Below are positions 45,115 to 53,528 of a stretch of 64,000 nucleotides of DNA, piece by piece. This DNA is from JBHGBM01 sp041946965. Its GTDB lineage: Bacteria; Acidobacteriota; Terriglobia; Bryobacterales; Bryobacteraceae. Position 1 is the stretch's first letter, and each line of letters starts with the position of its first letter. Location of the stretch: assembly GCA_041946965.1 (NCBI GenBank), contig JBHGBM010000001.1, forward strand, positions 75,780-139,779, in the 5' to 3' direction. Under the pieces are notes generated by a model. The model ran no database searches, had not been told where the DNA came from, and worked only from the letters and a program-made list of their open reading frames with translations. The position numbers and the translations under genes were made by a program.

Positions 45115-45945
45115 ATGCTGCGCTCGACTCGGGAGTTCCTGCGGCAATCGGGATTCAACCTGCGCACACTGCACGGCTATGTCTACGCGCGGTGGACACG
45201 GCAGTACATACGGTTCCTGTTCCGGCTGCCCGAGCCGAGACCGGGACAACCCGCCAAAGTGGCCGGCTGGCTGGCGGATCATTACCACGGCAAGGTGCTG
45301 ACGCACGACCACGCCTGCGCCATTTTGGATCTGGACCGGGACATTCCGTTGCAGGACCTGGACCAGGTTGTGCCTTACCCGGTGGCGCGCGACATATTGC
45401 TCACGGGGCCGCCGGACGTGGTCGCCTACGAATGCGTGTGCCGGCACGAGCGCGCGACGCATTGTACGCCCACGCAGGTCTGCCTGGTGGTGGGGAAACC
45501 GGGAACCGACATGATTCTGGACCACCATCCGCGCGAAGCCAGGCGGCTGACGAAAGAAGAAGCGCTGGCGCTGCTTAAGGAGGAGCACGAGCGCGGTCAC
45601 GTCCACTCGGCCTGGTTCAAGGACGCGATGATGAACCGGTTTTACGCCATCTGCAACTGCTGCAAGTGCTGCTGCGGCGGGATCCGGATGATGCGGCAGG
45701 GCGTGCCCATGATGGCGAGTTCGGGATACGTGGCGGAAGTGAATCCGGAGCTTTGCGCGGCCTGCCGCGACTGCGTCGAAGCGTGCCCCTTCGAGGCGCT
45801 GGCGGCGCCGGATGGGCCGACGAGCGTGCTGTGGGAGAAGTGCATGGGTTGCGGCGCGTGCGAGGCGATGTGCAGTACGGGGGCGGTGGCGCTGGTGCGT
45901 GACGAGCGCAAGGGGATTCCGCTGGACGTGCGGGCGCTGGGGTGA
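45115..45945 (+). CDS. Cys-rich dicluster 4Fe-4S protein
   Basis: 276-aa soluble redox protein. The C-terminal half holds two textbook 4Fe-4S sites: Cys 214/217/220/224 and Cys 243/246/249/253. Ahead of these is an unusual cluster C180-N-C-C-K-C-C-C187 and, at the N-terminal side, E-C107-V-C109 with C117 and C123. The N-terminal 100 residues are basic and helical. Similar multi-Cys ferredoxin-like proteins occur in anaerobes as electron carriers or dehydrogenase subunits; no defined partner is adjacent here. AGGAGG lies 8 bases before the ATG. The dense cysteines suggest an extra cluster or metal site beyond the two standard ones (inference). Confidence 0.85.
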   Translation: MLRSTREFLRQSGFNLRTLHGYVYARWTRQYIRFLFRLPEPRPGQPAKVAGWLADHYHGKVLTHDHACAILDLDRDIPLQDLDQVVPYPVARDILLTGPPDVVAYECVCRHERATHCTPTQVCLVVGKPGTDMILDHHPREARRLTKEEALALLKEEHERGHVHSAWFKDAMMNRFYAICNCCKCCCGGIRMMRQGVPMMASSGYVAEVNPELCAACRDCVEACPFEALAAPDGPTSVLWEKCMGCGACEAMCSTGAVALVRDERKGIPLDVRALG

Positions 45946-45953
45946 GGGGGGTG

Positions 45954-46775
45954 CTACGCCGTTCCGAGGCCGGCGAGGGCGCCGTTTTCAATGTCCGATG
46001 CATGCCGCAGCCGCAATCGCGCCGGCAGTATCGGATGCTGGATCCGTTCCGGAAGACCGTCGTGCGTTTGACCCTGCAGCATCCTGCCAGCGGCTTTCTT
46101 CCAGACTCCACCCCATTGTTTGAAGAAAAAGGGAATGTTTTCCGTCTCGCATTGCTCGCGAATGGACAGCACCCAGGTCTCCTTCATCGGCCGCGCTCGC
46201 GGCCCGCTCTCTCCACCTACGATCACCCACGAGATGCCTTTCAGGGGCAGTATCCCGAGGTCCTCCAAAAGCGGCTCGATTGACAAGAAGCGAACGGCTG
46301 CGCGTGTCGCCTGCAGGTCTGCGATCCTCGGCAGGCCGTGCTTGCGGTCCTCCACTGAAACACCCCACCAGATATGTGCTTCTTTGGCCGCGTCTTCAAG
46401 CGGCCCGCAAAGCACTTCGCGCAGACGCCCGGATCGCTTGGTAAGCACCTGATATGTATGCCACCGCGCCAGATGCATCGTCGTGACGACTCGCATGATG
46501 TAGGAGAGCGGAATCCGTTCGTGGAATAGATCGCTCATCGAGTTGACGAAAATCATTCTGGGGTCACGCCAGCGGAGCGGGTCCGCCAGTTTCTCGGGAA
46601 CAAGTCTCAGGTCGAACCCCCGTTGGAAGGGATGGCCCTCCAACCCCCGGAAGCGTTCAGCGAACCGCTCGGCGTAACAGTGCTTGCACCCCGGACTGAC
46701 CTTCGTGCAGCCGCGAACCGGGTTCCACGTCGCGTCGGTCCATTCAATTTTCGAAAGCAGAGACATCGTGGTCAC
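45954..46775 (-). CDS. DUF5131 / phage Gp37-Gp68 family three-Cys-motif protein
   Basis: 273 aa. The N-terminus IEWTDATWNPVRGC leads into C23-x6-C30-x2-C33 (GCTKVSPGCKHCYAE), the three-Cys signature of this family. Radical-SAM-like TIM-barrel elements follow: MIFVNSMSDLFHE, TYQVLTKRSGR, WWGVSVED, SIEPLLED and WVIVGGESG. The reaction is not established. It starts with GTG at 46775 overlapping the stop of the upstream partner gene (GTGA); an in-frame ATG at 46766 is the alternative start. Together with the partner it forms a compact two-gene cassette, typical of mobile regions. Its 3' end lies 8 bases from the 4Fe-4S protein gene. Confidence 0.88.
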   Translation of the reverse strand: MTTMSLLSKIEWTDATWNPVRGCTKVSPGCKHCYAERFAERFRGLEGHPFQRGFDLRLVPEKLADPLRWRDPRMIFVNSMSDLFHERIPLSYIMRVVTTMHLARWHTYQVLTKRSGRLREVLCGPLEDAAKEAHIWWGVSVEDRKHGLPRIADLQATRAAVRFLSIEPLLEDLGILPLKGISWVIVGGESGPRARPMKETWVLSIREQCETENIPFFFKQWGGVWKKAAGRMLQGQTHDGLPERIQHPILPARLRLRHASDIENGALAGLGTA

Positions 46776-47635
46776 TCGAAACTGAAACTACCCTGATCGG
46801 TGCCATACTTCAGTACCTGATCCCAGAATTCATGAGCCTTCTTGTGCCGCGAGAACAGCGCAAGGTAATAAAGTGGCAAATTTTTCTCATCCGATCTGAC
46901 CAGCTTCATGCGATCAAGAGGTGTCGGAAGGTAACGTAGGGATTCCATGCTTTTTGAGAACTCCAGCGCGAGAAACCGCCTGAAGTTGCTCCGCCGACCG
47001 CCAGCGGCTCTCCAGCGTTCTCGCCATGCGGAATTCCCGAGTGCCTCGTCGATCTTGGGGGAATTTCCCTCGACGTAGTGATCGTAATTTCGGTTCGCGT
47101 CCATGCCTATTGCAAGCAGCACGACAAAATCCATATAGAACTGCGAAAGTCTCTTCAAAGTGTCGAACTTAATGCCGAAATCGAAGGGGTCGACCATGCA
47201 AAGGCTCAATACGCGGTTACGGGATGACCCCTTTGGGATCGCCCCGCAAATCTCATCGACTTTCGCATCGCAATTGCCGGAGATGTAGGTCACGTTCGCC
47301 TCAGGTGCGATTCGTGTTGATCGGACCTTTAGGGCCATCAGCAGTTGTTCATCCTCCTCACAGAAGATGTACTTGTCGAACGGCCAAGCTACAGTCAGGG
47401 CGATGATCGGCGAGCCCTTCAAAAACGTTCGAGTCCCTTCAATATGGCTGAAGCCCGCTCCGGCGTAGAGGTCGATGTAAACCCTTTGATCCCACTTCTT
47501 CTTCATGCCGCTGGAGAACAGCTTGTCATACAGGGCCAGAAGGCGGTACTTTTCCTCCGCCCAGTGGTGCACGTCGGCGCAGACAAGGCCGTCGTCCTCC
47601 ACTTTGAGATCTTCCAGACTCGCGCCCATCAGCAT
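46772..47635 (-). CDS. tcmP: Three-Cys-motif partner protein TcmP
   Basis: 287 aa of the TcmP family, defined by adjacency to DUF5131 proteins. Visible: HHWAEEKYRLLALYDKLF near the N-terminus, a Rossmann-like first strand VYIDLYAGAGFSHIEGT (glycine-rich like motif I of SAM methyltransferases), FCEEDE, and the central LCMVDPFDFG. The C-terminus is helical and basic. The function is not known experimentally; a nucleic-acid or nucleotide modification role is inferred from the methyltransferase-like fold. Codon use is clearly more A/T-rich at third positions than in the flanking genes, a sign of transfer. ATG 47635 or 47629 could be the start; neither has a clear ribosome site. Confidence 0.87.
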   Translation of the reverse strand: MLMGASLEDLKVEDDGLVCADVHHWAEEKYRLLALYDKLFSSGMKKKWDQRVYIDLYAGAGFSHIEGTRTFLKGSPIIALTVAWPFDKYIFCEEDEQLLMALKVRSTRIAPEANVTYISGNCDAKVDEICGAIPKGSSRNRVLSLCMVDPFDFGIKFDTLKRLSQFYMDFVVLLAIGMDANRNYDHYVEGNSPKIDEALGNSAWRERWRAAGGRRSNFRRFLALEFSKSMESLRYLPTPLDRMKLVRSDEKNLPLYYLALFSRHKKAHEFWDQVLKYGTDQGSFSFE

Positions 47636-47642
47636 ATTGTAT

Positions 47643-47652
47643 AAAACGTTTT
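47643..47652. promoter_or_regulatory. AAAACGTTTT palindrome and TATACA box upstream of tcmP
   Basis: A perfect 10-bp palindrome overlaps, on the minus strand, the T/A-rich run containing TATACA just before the tcmP start. It stands out against the GC-rich background and may be the operator/-10 region of the cassette; the -35 side is weak. Confidence 0.35.
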
Positions 47653-47789
47653 GAGTTGAAAATGTGTGGATCTACGAAGAGGAACTGTTTCGCGCGATGG
47701 ATATTCCGCAAGTCAACGATCGAGGCGCCGGCGGTCCAGAGAGCTCCGTGACGCCCTCCCAGCTTCAACGCGTTGCATAATAGCCCCAG

Positions 47790-48035
47790 ATGCCCAATCG
47801 CCTCACCATGACCCGCCTGATCCGCGGCCGCCTGCCCGGGCGCGAGTTCGATGTCGCGTTTTGGCAGGCTCTCGGGCCGACCCAGATTTCTTAGGCTGCG
47901 TGGGACCTCGCGGTGACGGCAGCCGCGGTGAAGGGGATCTCGGAAGATCAACGGCGGCTTCGAAAGGACGTTGTACGGCTCATTCGCCGGCCGCGGCCCC
48001 TCAAGCCCGCGCCAGCCTCTCGCACTCGGCGTTGA
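47790..48035 (+). pseudogene. Small ORF interrupted by an in-frame TAG
   Basis: Reading from ATG 47790, 34 codons (with GREFDVAFWQALGPTQIS) end at TAG 47892-47894. The same frame continues beyond it with coding-like content (AAWDLAVTAAAVKG, then EDQRRLRKDVVRLIRR) to TGA at 48033. Third positions are mostly G or C on both sides of the stop, as in real genes here, so one substitution appears to have broken an approximately 80-residue helical protein. Its tail overlaps the end of the YihY gene. I recognise no named family. The rest of the 365-base gap between tcmP and the YihY gene shows no other credible gene. Confidence 0.45.
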
Positions 48036-48909
48036 ACTCGCAGCCGACCAGCGCGATGGCCGCCAGCAGGTACATCCACACCACCAGCGCGATGCTGGTC
48101 CCGATGCTTCCGTACATCACGTTATAGTGCGCCATGTTGCGGACGTACCAGCCGAAGCCCGCGGTGGCCAGCAGCCACAGCGCCGTCGCCACCACCGCGC
48201 CGGGCAGGACCGCTCTCCAGCGCTGCTTGCGGTAGGGGCCGAAGTAATAAAGGAGCGAGGTCACCAGAATCGTCGCGCCGAAGGCCACCACGTATCGCGC
48301 CAGCATGCTCACCCATTGCCAGACCCAGGCGTAGGGGGTGAGGCCCGGTTCGACCTTCATCCAGTCCAGGACCGCCCGCTCCACCTGGGCGCCGAACAGC
48401 ACCAGCAGGGAGGCCCCGATCAGGGGCGCCGTAGCGGCGAGCACGAGCGCCACCGCCACGCCGGTGCCGCGCAGGAAGCCGCGGTTGCGCGGCACCCGGT
48501 AGGCCGCCTGGAAGCCCTCGATCAGGCTCTTGACGACGCTGGAGGCGGCCCACAGCGAAACCAGCCCGGCGAAGATCAGCAGGTGCAGGGGCCGCGCGCC
48601 GCGCACCTGGAACTGGCGCAGCACCAGTTCCTGGGTGCCGGGCGGCAGCACTTCGGAGAGGAAACGCTCGATCGTCTCGGAGACGAATTGGGCCCTGGTC
48701 TGTACCAGAATGGTCGCCGCGGACGTCAAAACCGGAAAGAAGGAGAGGAGGGCGGAGTACGCGGCGCCCTTGGCGATGCTGAAACAGTTATCATCGAAGG
48801 CGGCAACCAGGCTCCTCCGCAGCAGGAAGGGCAGGGACCGCCATGTCAACCGCACAGTTCCAGTATAGACCGCCGGCCCGCAAGTCATTCTGCCGCAAGA
48901 TGTTGTCAA
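48001..48909 (-). CDS. YihY/BrkB family inner-membrane protein
   Basis: 302 aa with about six transmembrane helices. YihY family markers: DDNCFSIAKGAAYSALLSFFP in helix 1 region, LFAGLV-type helix 2, SVVKSLIEGFQAAYRV, RGTGVAVALVL, YYFGPYRKQRWRAVLPGAVVA, and the late YGSIGTSIALVVWMYL. Members are uncharacterised or putative lipid/solute transport proteins, formerly misnamed ribonuclease BN. The N-terminal start is uncertain: ATG 48909 is taken, but GTG 48855 (VRLTWRSLPFLL) would also suit the family. It is divergent from the ABC operon. Confidence 0.85.
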   Translation of the reverse strand: MTTSCGRMTCGPAVYTGTVRLTWRSLPFLLRRSLVAAFDDNCFSIAKGAAYSALLSFFPVLTSAATILVQTRAQFVSETIERFLSEVLPPGTQELVLRQFQVRGARPLHLLIFAGLVSLWAASSVVKSLIEGFQAAYRVPRNRGFLRGTGVAVALVLAATAPLIGASLLVLFGAQVERAVLDWMKVEPGLTPYAWVWQWVSMLARYVVAFGATILVTSLLYYFGPYRKQRWRAVLPGAVVATALWLLATAGFGWYVRNMAHYNVMYGSIGTSIALVVWMYLLAAIALVGCEFNAECERLARA

Positions 48910-48932
48910 GGAACGTACATGGCGTTTGACAA
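48903..48932. promoter_or_regulatory. Inverted repeat overlapping the -35 box
   Basis: TTGTCAA (48903-48909) and TTGACAA (48926-48932) are exact reverse complements 16 bases apart. The right arm covers the -35 hexamer of the ABC operon promoter, and the left arm lies at the 5' end of the YihY gene. It is a candidate operator controlling both directions. Confidence 0.4.
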
Positions 48933-48955
48933 CCCTCTCCCGCCGTTCTTATGAT
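48926..48955 (+). promoter_or_regulatory. Sigma-70-type promoter of the ABC/NAD salvage operon
   Basis: TTGACA at 48926-48931 and TATGAT at 48950-48955 are separated by 18 bases, a near-consensus housekeeping promoter and the best in the window. Transcription would begin near 48962, leaving a leader of about 87 bases before ATG 49049. The leader contains a hairpin with arms GCGGCGC/GCGCCGC (48993-49012). Confidence 0.65.
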
Positions 48956-49048
48956 GAAAATTCACAGTTTATCTCCAAGTGCCGTAGCCACGGCGGCGCT
49001 TGAGCGCGCCGCTGTTGGCAGGTTACGCAGCTTTCTGGAACATTCACT

Positions 49049-50020
49049 ATGATCAAAGTCGAAGGCCTTACCAAGCGATACGCCCGTACCGTCGCTGTTG
49101 ACGATATCTCCTTCGAAGTCGAAAAGGGGCAGATCGTGGGCTTCCTGGGGCCGAACGGCGCGGGGAAGACCACCACGATGCGCGTCCTCACGTGCTTCCT
49201 CCCGCCCACGTCGGGCACCGCCAGCGTGGCCGGGTACGACGTTCTCGGACAACCCATGGAGGTCAAGAAGCGGATCGGATATCTGCCGGAAACGCCTCCG
49301 GTGTATCCGGAAATGGAGGTCATCGAATACCTCACCTTCGTCGGCCGGCTGAAGGGCATCAACTCGGCGGACCTGAGCCGCCGGGTCAACGAATCGATCG
49401 AGCGGTGCGCCATCGGCGATGTCCGCACCCGGCTCATCGGGAAACTCTCCAAAGGCTACCGGCAGCGCGTGGGACTGGCGCAAGCCATCATCCACAATCC
49501 CGACGTGCTGATCCTGGACGAGCCCACCGCCGGCCTCGACCCCAAACAGATCATCGAGACCCGCGAGCTGATCCGCCATCTCGCCGGCGAGCACACCATC
49601 ATTCTCAGCACCCACATCCTCTCCGAGGTGGAACACACCTGCGAGCGCGTGGTCATTATTAATAAGGGCAAGCTCGTGGCCACGGATTCGGTGGCGACGC
49701 TGACCGCCCGGCTGCGCGGCTCCGAAGCCGTTTCGGTGGAAGTGGAAACCGAGAATCCCGACGAGGTGCAGCAGCGGCTGGAGCGCGTGGCCGGCGTGAG
49801 CCGCGTGGTGCTGAAGGGCCGCCGCGACGGGCACGCGGTGTTTGAAGTGGAGAGCCTGCAAGGGAAGCACGTGCGGCCGGAACTGGCCCGGGCCGTCATC
49901 TCGGCCGGCTGGAGCCTCAACGAGCTGCGGCCCGTGGCGCTGAGCCTCGAGGATATCTTCCTGCAATTGACCGCCGCTGAATCCCAGGACGCCGCTACGG
50001 CGAAGAAGGGGGCCAAGTGA
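49049..50020 (+). CDS. ABC transporter ATP-binding protein (GldA-like)
   Basis: 323-aa cytoplasmic ATPase of an ABC-2 type exporter. Walker A GPNGAGKTT (34-42), signature LSKGYRQ (133-139), Walker B VLILDEP (153-159), then the H-loop segment ILSTHILSEVEHTCERV; a C-terminal regulatory extension (about 225-315) is typical for this group. The next gene's GTG start overlaps its stop. With the permease, GldG-like and DUF4340 genes it forms the arrangement known from gliding-motility exporters and from spread non-motility clusters. The substrate is unknown. Confidence 0.93.
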   Translation: MIKVEGLTKRYARTVAVDDISFEVEKGQIVGFLGPNGAGKTTTMRVLTCFLPPTSGTASVAGYDVLGQPMEVKKRIGYLPETPPVYPEMEVIEYLTFVGRLKGINSADLSRRVNESIERCAIGDVRTRLIGKLSKGYRQRVGLAQAIIHNPDVLILDEPTAGLDPKQIIETRELIRHLAGEHTIILSTHILSEVEHTCERVVIINKGKLVATDSVATLTARLRGSEAVSVEVETENPDEVQQRLERVAGVSRVVLKGRRDGHAVFEVESLQGKHVRPELARAVISAGWSLNELRPVALSLEDIFLQLTAAESQDAATAKKGAK

Positions 50021-50784
50021 AAAACATTCTTGTCATCACTCGCAAAGAACTGAAAAGTTACTTCGCTTCACCTATCGCGTATTTGCTGATGGCGTTTTTC
50101 GCGCTGATTTTCGGCTTCGGGTTCTACACGGCCACACGCGATTTCGTGCGCTTCAGCTTCCAGGCTTCCATGATGGGCCGGGGCATGCCGATGAACGTGA
50201 ACGAGCAGGTGATCCGCCCGCTGCTGGGGTTCGCCAGCACAGTGGCGCTGTTCCTCATTCCGATGATCACCATGCGGCTGTTCGCGGAGGAGAAACGCAC
50301 GGGCACGATCGAGCTGCTGATGACTTCCCCGGTGCGCGACATCGAGATCATCGTGGGCAAGTGGGCGGCGGCCATGGTGCTGTACCTGTGCATCCTGTGG
50401 ATGTCGGTGTTGAACGTGGCGCTGCTGTTCGCCTTCGGCAAGCCGGACTGGAAACCGGTGCTGGTAGGCTATCTGGGGTTGATCCTGCAAGGCGGCACGC
50501 TGCTGGCCATCGGCGCGTTCATCTCCACCACCACGCGCAACCAGATCATCGCGGGCGGCGCGACGTTCTTCGTCTGCCTGCTGCTCTGGCTGCTGAGCTG
50601 GTTCACGGCGTTCGACGCCACCGGCTGGGCGCAGGTGGTGAATTATCTCTCCATCGTGACGCACTTCGATAACTTCGCCAAAGGAGTGCTCGACACACGC
50701 GACGTGATCTTCTATCTATCCATGATCTTCTTCGGGTTGTTCATTACCTCCCGTTCCATGGAATCCCTGAGGTGGAGGGCCTGA
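50017..50784 (+). CDS. ABC-2 family permease (GldF-like)
   Basis: 255-aa inner-membrane permease with about six helices. MKNILVITRKELKSYFASPIAYL at the start, LFAEEKRTGTIELLMTSPVRD in the first loop and IGAFISTTTRNQIIAGG are characteristic of GldF-type subunits. The GTG start at 50017 lies inside the stop of the ATPase gene (GTGA), indicating tight coupling. It pairs with the ATPase as the membrane channel. Confidence 0.9.
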   Translation: MKNILVITRKELKSYFASPIAYLLMAFFALIFGFGFYTATRDFVRFSFQASMMGRGMPMNVNEQVIRPLLGFASTVALFLIPMITMRLFAEEKRTGTIELLMTSPVRDIEIIVGKWAAAMVLYLCILWMSVLNVALLFAFGKPDWKPVLVGYLGLILQGGTLLAIGAFISTTTRNQIIAGGATFFVCLLLWLLSWFTAFDATGWAQVVNYLSIVTHFDNFAKGVLDTRDVIFYLSMIFFGLFITSRSMESLRWRA

Positions 50785-50785
50785 C

Positions 50786-52201
50786 ATGAGAGTGGAATGG
50801 CTTAAGAAACGGCAAACCAAGTACACGGCGTATGTGGCGGTTTACATCGCCGTGATCGTGGCGGTGCTGGGCGCGGTGAACTTCCTCGCCAACCGCTACA
50901 ACAAATCGTACGACTCGACGGCGAACAAGCAGTACAGCCTCTCCGACCAGACCATCAAAGTGGTGAAGAACCTGAAAAAGGATGTCGCCATCACCTACTT
51001 CGACGAGACCACCCGGTTCCCGCAGGCGCGCGACCTGCTGGACCGCTACCAGACGCTTTCGCCGAAACTGAAGATCAACTACATCGACCCGGTGCGCAAG
51101 CCGCAGCAGGCGCGCGCGGCGGGGTTCCGGCGCGACGCTCCCATCCTGGTCGATAGCGGTATCCGCAAGGAGGAGGCTAAGAGCCTGACCGAGGAAGAGA
51201 TCACGGGCGCGCTGATCCGTTCGCTGAAGAGCGGCGAGCGCAACGCCTGCTTCGTCAGCGGTTCCGGCGAGCACGGGATGGACGATTCCGGCCGCTCGGG
51301 CTACTCGTCGCTGAAGGAGGCGCTGGAGAAGAACAACTACAAGACCCGCACGATCTCGCTGCTTTCGGGCGCCGCGCCTGCCGCCGCTCCCGCCGGCGCC
51401 AAGGGCGCGGCCCAGCCTCCCGCGGCGGGCAAGCCCGAAGTGCCGAAGGACTGCACCCTGCTGGTGGTGGGCGGCCCGCGTTACGCCTACACGGAGCCGG
51501 CCGTCAACGCCATTAAGACGTACGTCGAAAACGGCGGCCGCGCGCTCTTCCTGCTGGATCCGCCGGTAGGCTCCGACGCCACTCCGAACCCGGAGCTGGT
51601 AAAACTGCTCGGCGGGTGGGGCGTCACGCCGCAGAACGACCTGGCGCTCGATACCAGCGGCATCGGCCAGATCTTCGGCATGGGGCCGGAGGTTCCGCTG
51701 GTGGCGACTTACGAATCGCATCCCATCGTGCGCGAGATGCGCGAGGTGGCCACGGCCTTCCCGCTGGCCCGCACGCTGGACGTGAAGTCGGCGGACAAGA
51801 CCACGGTGGAGAAGCTGTTCTCCACGGGCGATAACAGCTACGCCACTTCGAACCTCGCTTCCAACCGCATCGCCATCGACACCAAGAAGGACAAAAAGGG
51901 TCCGCTGACGCTGGCCGCGGCCGGCACTTATAACAACCAGGGGCGTTTCGTGGTGGTGGGCAGCTCGCTATGGGCTTCCAACGGATTCCTCCGCTTCAAC
52001 GGCAATCGCGACCTGGCGCTGAACATGGTGAACTGGCTGACCTCGGACGAAGACCTGATTTCGATTCGTCCCAAGGAGCCGGAAGACCGGCGGCTGGAGA
52101 TCACCGGGCAGAAGATGAACCTGATCTTCTGGCTGAGCGTGGTGTTCTTCCCGCTCGCCATCATCGGCTCCGGCGTGGTCACGTGGTGGCGCAGGAGGTG
52201 A
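50786..52201 (+). CDS. GldG-like ABC auxiliary protein
   Basis: 471 aa: one N-terminal helix (about 14-33), a large periplasmic ABC_transp_aux domain (about 40-430), and a C-terminal helix (about 445-465) followed by WWRRR. Motifs include NKQYSLSDQT, KKDVAITYFDE, RNACFVSGSGEHG and GGRALFLLDPP. An Ala/Pro-rich insert occurs near residue 195-215. It starts one base after the permease stop. It forms the extracytoplasmic part of the exporter; the exact role is not established in any organism outside gliding motility. Confidence 0.88.
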   Translation: MRVEWLKKRQTKYTAYVAVYIAVIVAVLGAVNFLANRYNKSYDSTANKQYSLSDQTIKVVKNLKKDVAITYFDETTRFPQARDLLDRYQTLSPKLKINYIDPVRKPQQARAAGFRRDAPILVDSGIRKEEAKSLTEEEITGALIRSLKSGERNACFVSGSGEHGMDDSGRSGYSSLKEALEKNNYKTRTISLLSGAAPAAAPAGAKGAAQPPAAGKPEVPKDCTLLVVGGPRYAYTEPAVNAIKTYVENGGRALFLLDPPVGSDATPNPELVKLLGGWGVTPQNDLALDTSGIGQIFGMGPEVPLVATYESHPIVREMREVATAFPLARTLDVKSADKTTVEKLFSTGDNSYATSNLASNRIAIDTKKDKKGPLTLAAAGTYNNQGRFVVVGSSLWASNGFLRFNGNRDLALNMVNWLTSDEDLISIRPKEPEDRRLEITGQKMNLIFWLSVVFFPLAIIGSGVVTWWRRR

Positions 52202-52205
52202 CCGG

Positions 52206-53528
52206 ATGAAAGTCAGGGGACTTCTGGTTGCGGTGGCGCTGCTGGCCGTCCTGGGCGGGCTGGTGTGGTGGTCGAACAAGAGACAGAAGGCCGGGGAATC
52301 GAAGCCCAGTGCGGACGCCGCGCCCAAGATTCTCACCATTCCCGAGGACCAGATTCAGGAAGTCCGGTTGCAGAAGACCGGCGGCGAGACCACGGTGTTG
52401 CGCAAGGGCGGCGACGGCAAGTGGGCCATCGCGGAGCCCAAGCCGCTGCGGGCGGACCAGGACTCGGTGACGTCGATGATCTCGAGCCTGGCTTCGCTGA
52501 GTGCGGACAAGCTGGTGGAGGAGAAGGCGGCGGATCTGGCCCCCTACGGGCTCACGCAGCCCGGGCTCGGCGTCAAGGTGATCAAGAAGGACGGCAAGAC
52601 CGAAGACCTGTTCATCGGCGACGAGACTCCTACCGGCAGCGGATCCTACGCCAAGCTGGCGAACGATCCGCGGGTGTTCACGATCGCCAGCTACACCAAG
52701 AGCGGCTTCGACAAGACCTCGAACGACCTGCGCGACAAGCGCTTGCTGACCTTCGACCAGGACAAGCTGACGCGCGTGGAGTTGCAGGCCAAGGGCGGCA
52801 CGATGGAGTTCGGCAAGAACAACCAGAACGACTGGCAGATTCTGAAGCCGAAGCCGCTGCGCGCGGACGGTTCGCAGGTGGAGGAGCTGATCCGCAAGCT
52901 GAAAGACGCGCGCATGGACACCGCTGTCACCGCCGAGGACGAGAAGAAAGCCGCCGCCGGATTCGCTTCCAGCCCGCGCGTGGCCCTGGTGAACGTCTCC
53001 GACGCCTCCGGGACGCAGCAGCTTGAGGTCCGCAAGGACAAGGACAAGAACTACTACGCGAAAAGCTCCGTGGTAGAGGGCGTCCACAAGTTGACCAGCG
53101 ATGTAGGCGACGGGCTCGATAAGAAGCTGGACGACTTCCGCAACAAGAAACTGTTCGACTTCGGCTGGAGCGATCCCACGAAGGTGCAGGTGGGTTCGGC
53201 CGTTTACGCCAAGTCGGGCGAGAAGTGGATGTTCGGATCCAAGCAGATGGATTCCGCCAGCGTGCAGGGACTGATCGACAAGCTGCGCGACCTGAACTCC
53301 ACCAAATTCCTGGACGCGGGCGGCGGCGGGACGCCGGTGCTCGAAGCCACCGTGACCTCCAACGATGGCAAGCGGGTGGAGAAGGTTGCCATCACCAAGC
53401 AGGGCAGCACGTTTTTCGCGAAGCGCGAAGGCGAGCCGAGCATCTATGAATTGGATGCCAAGGCGGTGGAGGATCTGCAAAAAGCCGCGAGTGAAGTAAA
53501 GGAGTTCCAGCCGCCGAAGAAGAAGTAA
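52206..53528 (+). CDS. DUF4340 domain protein, membrane-anchored
   Basis: 440 aa with an N-terminal anchor (RGLLVAVALLAVLGGLVWW) and a periplasmic body of repeated beta-alpha units: EVRLQKTGGETTVLRKGGDGKW, VELQAKGGTMEFGKN, and KVQVGSAVYAKSGEKWMFG, each a WxI-type strand pattern of DUF4340. Such proteins are co-encoded with GldG-like auxiliaries, as here (4-base gap). Its stop is immediately followed by the ATG of the nicotinate phosphoribosyltransferase gene. Confidence 0.87.
   Translation: MKVRGLLVAVALLAVLGGLVWWSNKRQKAGESKPSADAAPKILTIPEDQIQEVRLQKTGGETTVLRKGGDGKWAIAEPKPLRADQDSVTSMISSLASLSADKLVEEKAADLAPYGLTQPGLGVKVIKKDGKTEDLFIGDETPTGSGSYAKLANDPRVFTIASYTKSGFDKTSNDLRDKRLLTFDQDKLTRVELQAKGGTMEFGKNNQNDWQILKPKPLRADGSQVEELIRKLKDARMDTAVTAEDEKKAAAGFASSPRVALVNVSDASGTQQLEVRKDKDKNYYAKSSVVEGVHKLTSDVGDGLDKKLDDFRNKKLFDFGWSDPTKVQVGSAVYAKSGEKWMFGSKQMDSASVQGLIDKLRDLNSTKFLDAGGGGTPVLEATVTSNDGKRVEKVAITKQGSTFFAKREGEPSIYELDAKAVEDLQKAASEVKEFQPPKKK

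Noticed and set aside
45115..45945. Anaerobic sulfatase-maturating enzyme next to sulfatase 3
   Set aside because: The protein lacks the CxxxCxxC radical-SAM motif and a TIM barrel; it is a ferredoxin-like protein.
47526..47951. 141-codon minus-strand frame between tcmP and the YihY gene
   Set aside because: It overlaps tcmP coding sequence in another frame and lacks a coherent codon bias; the plus-strand interrupted frame is the better candidate in this gap.
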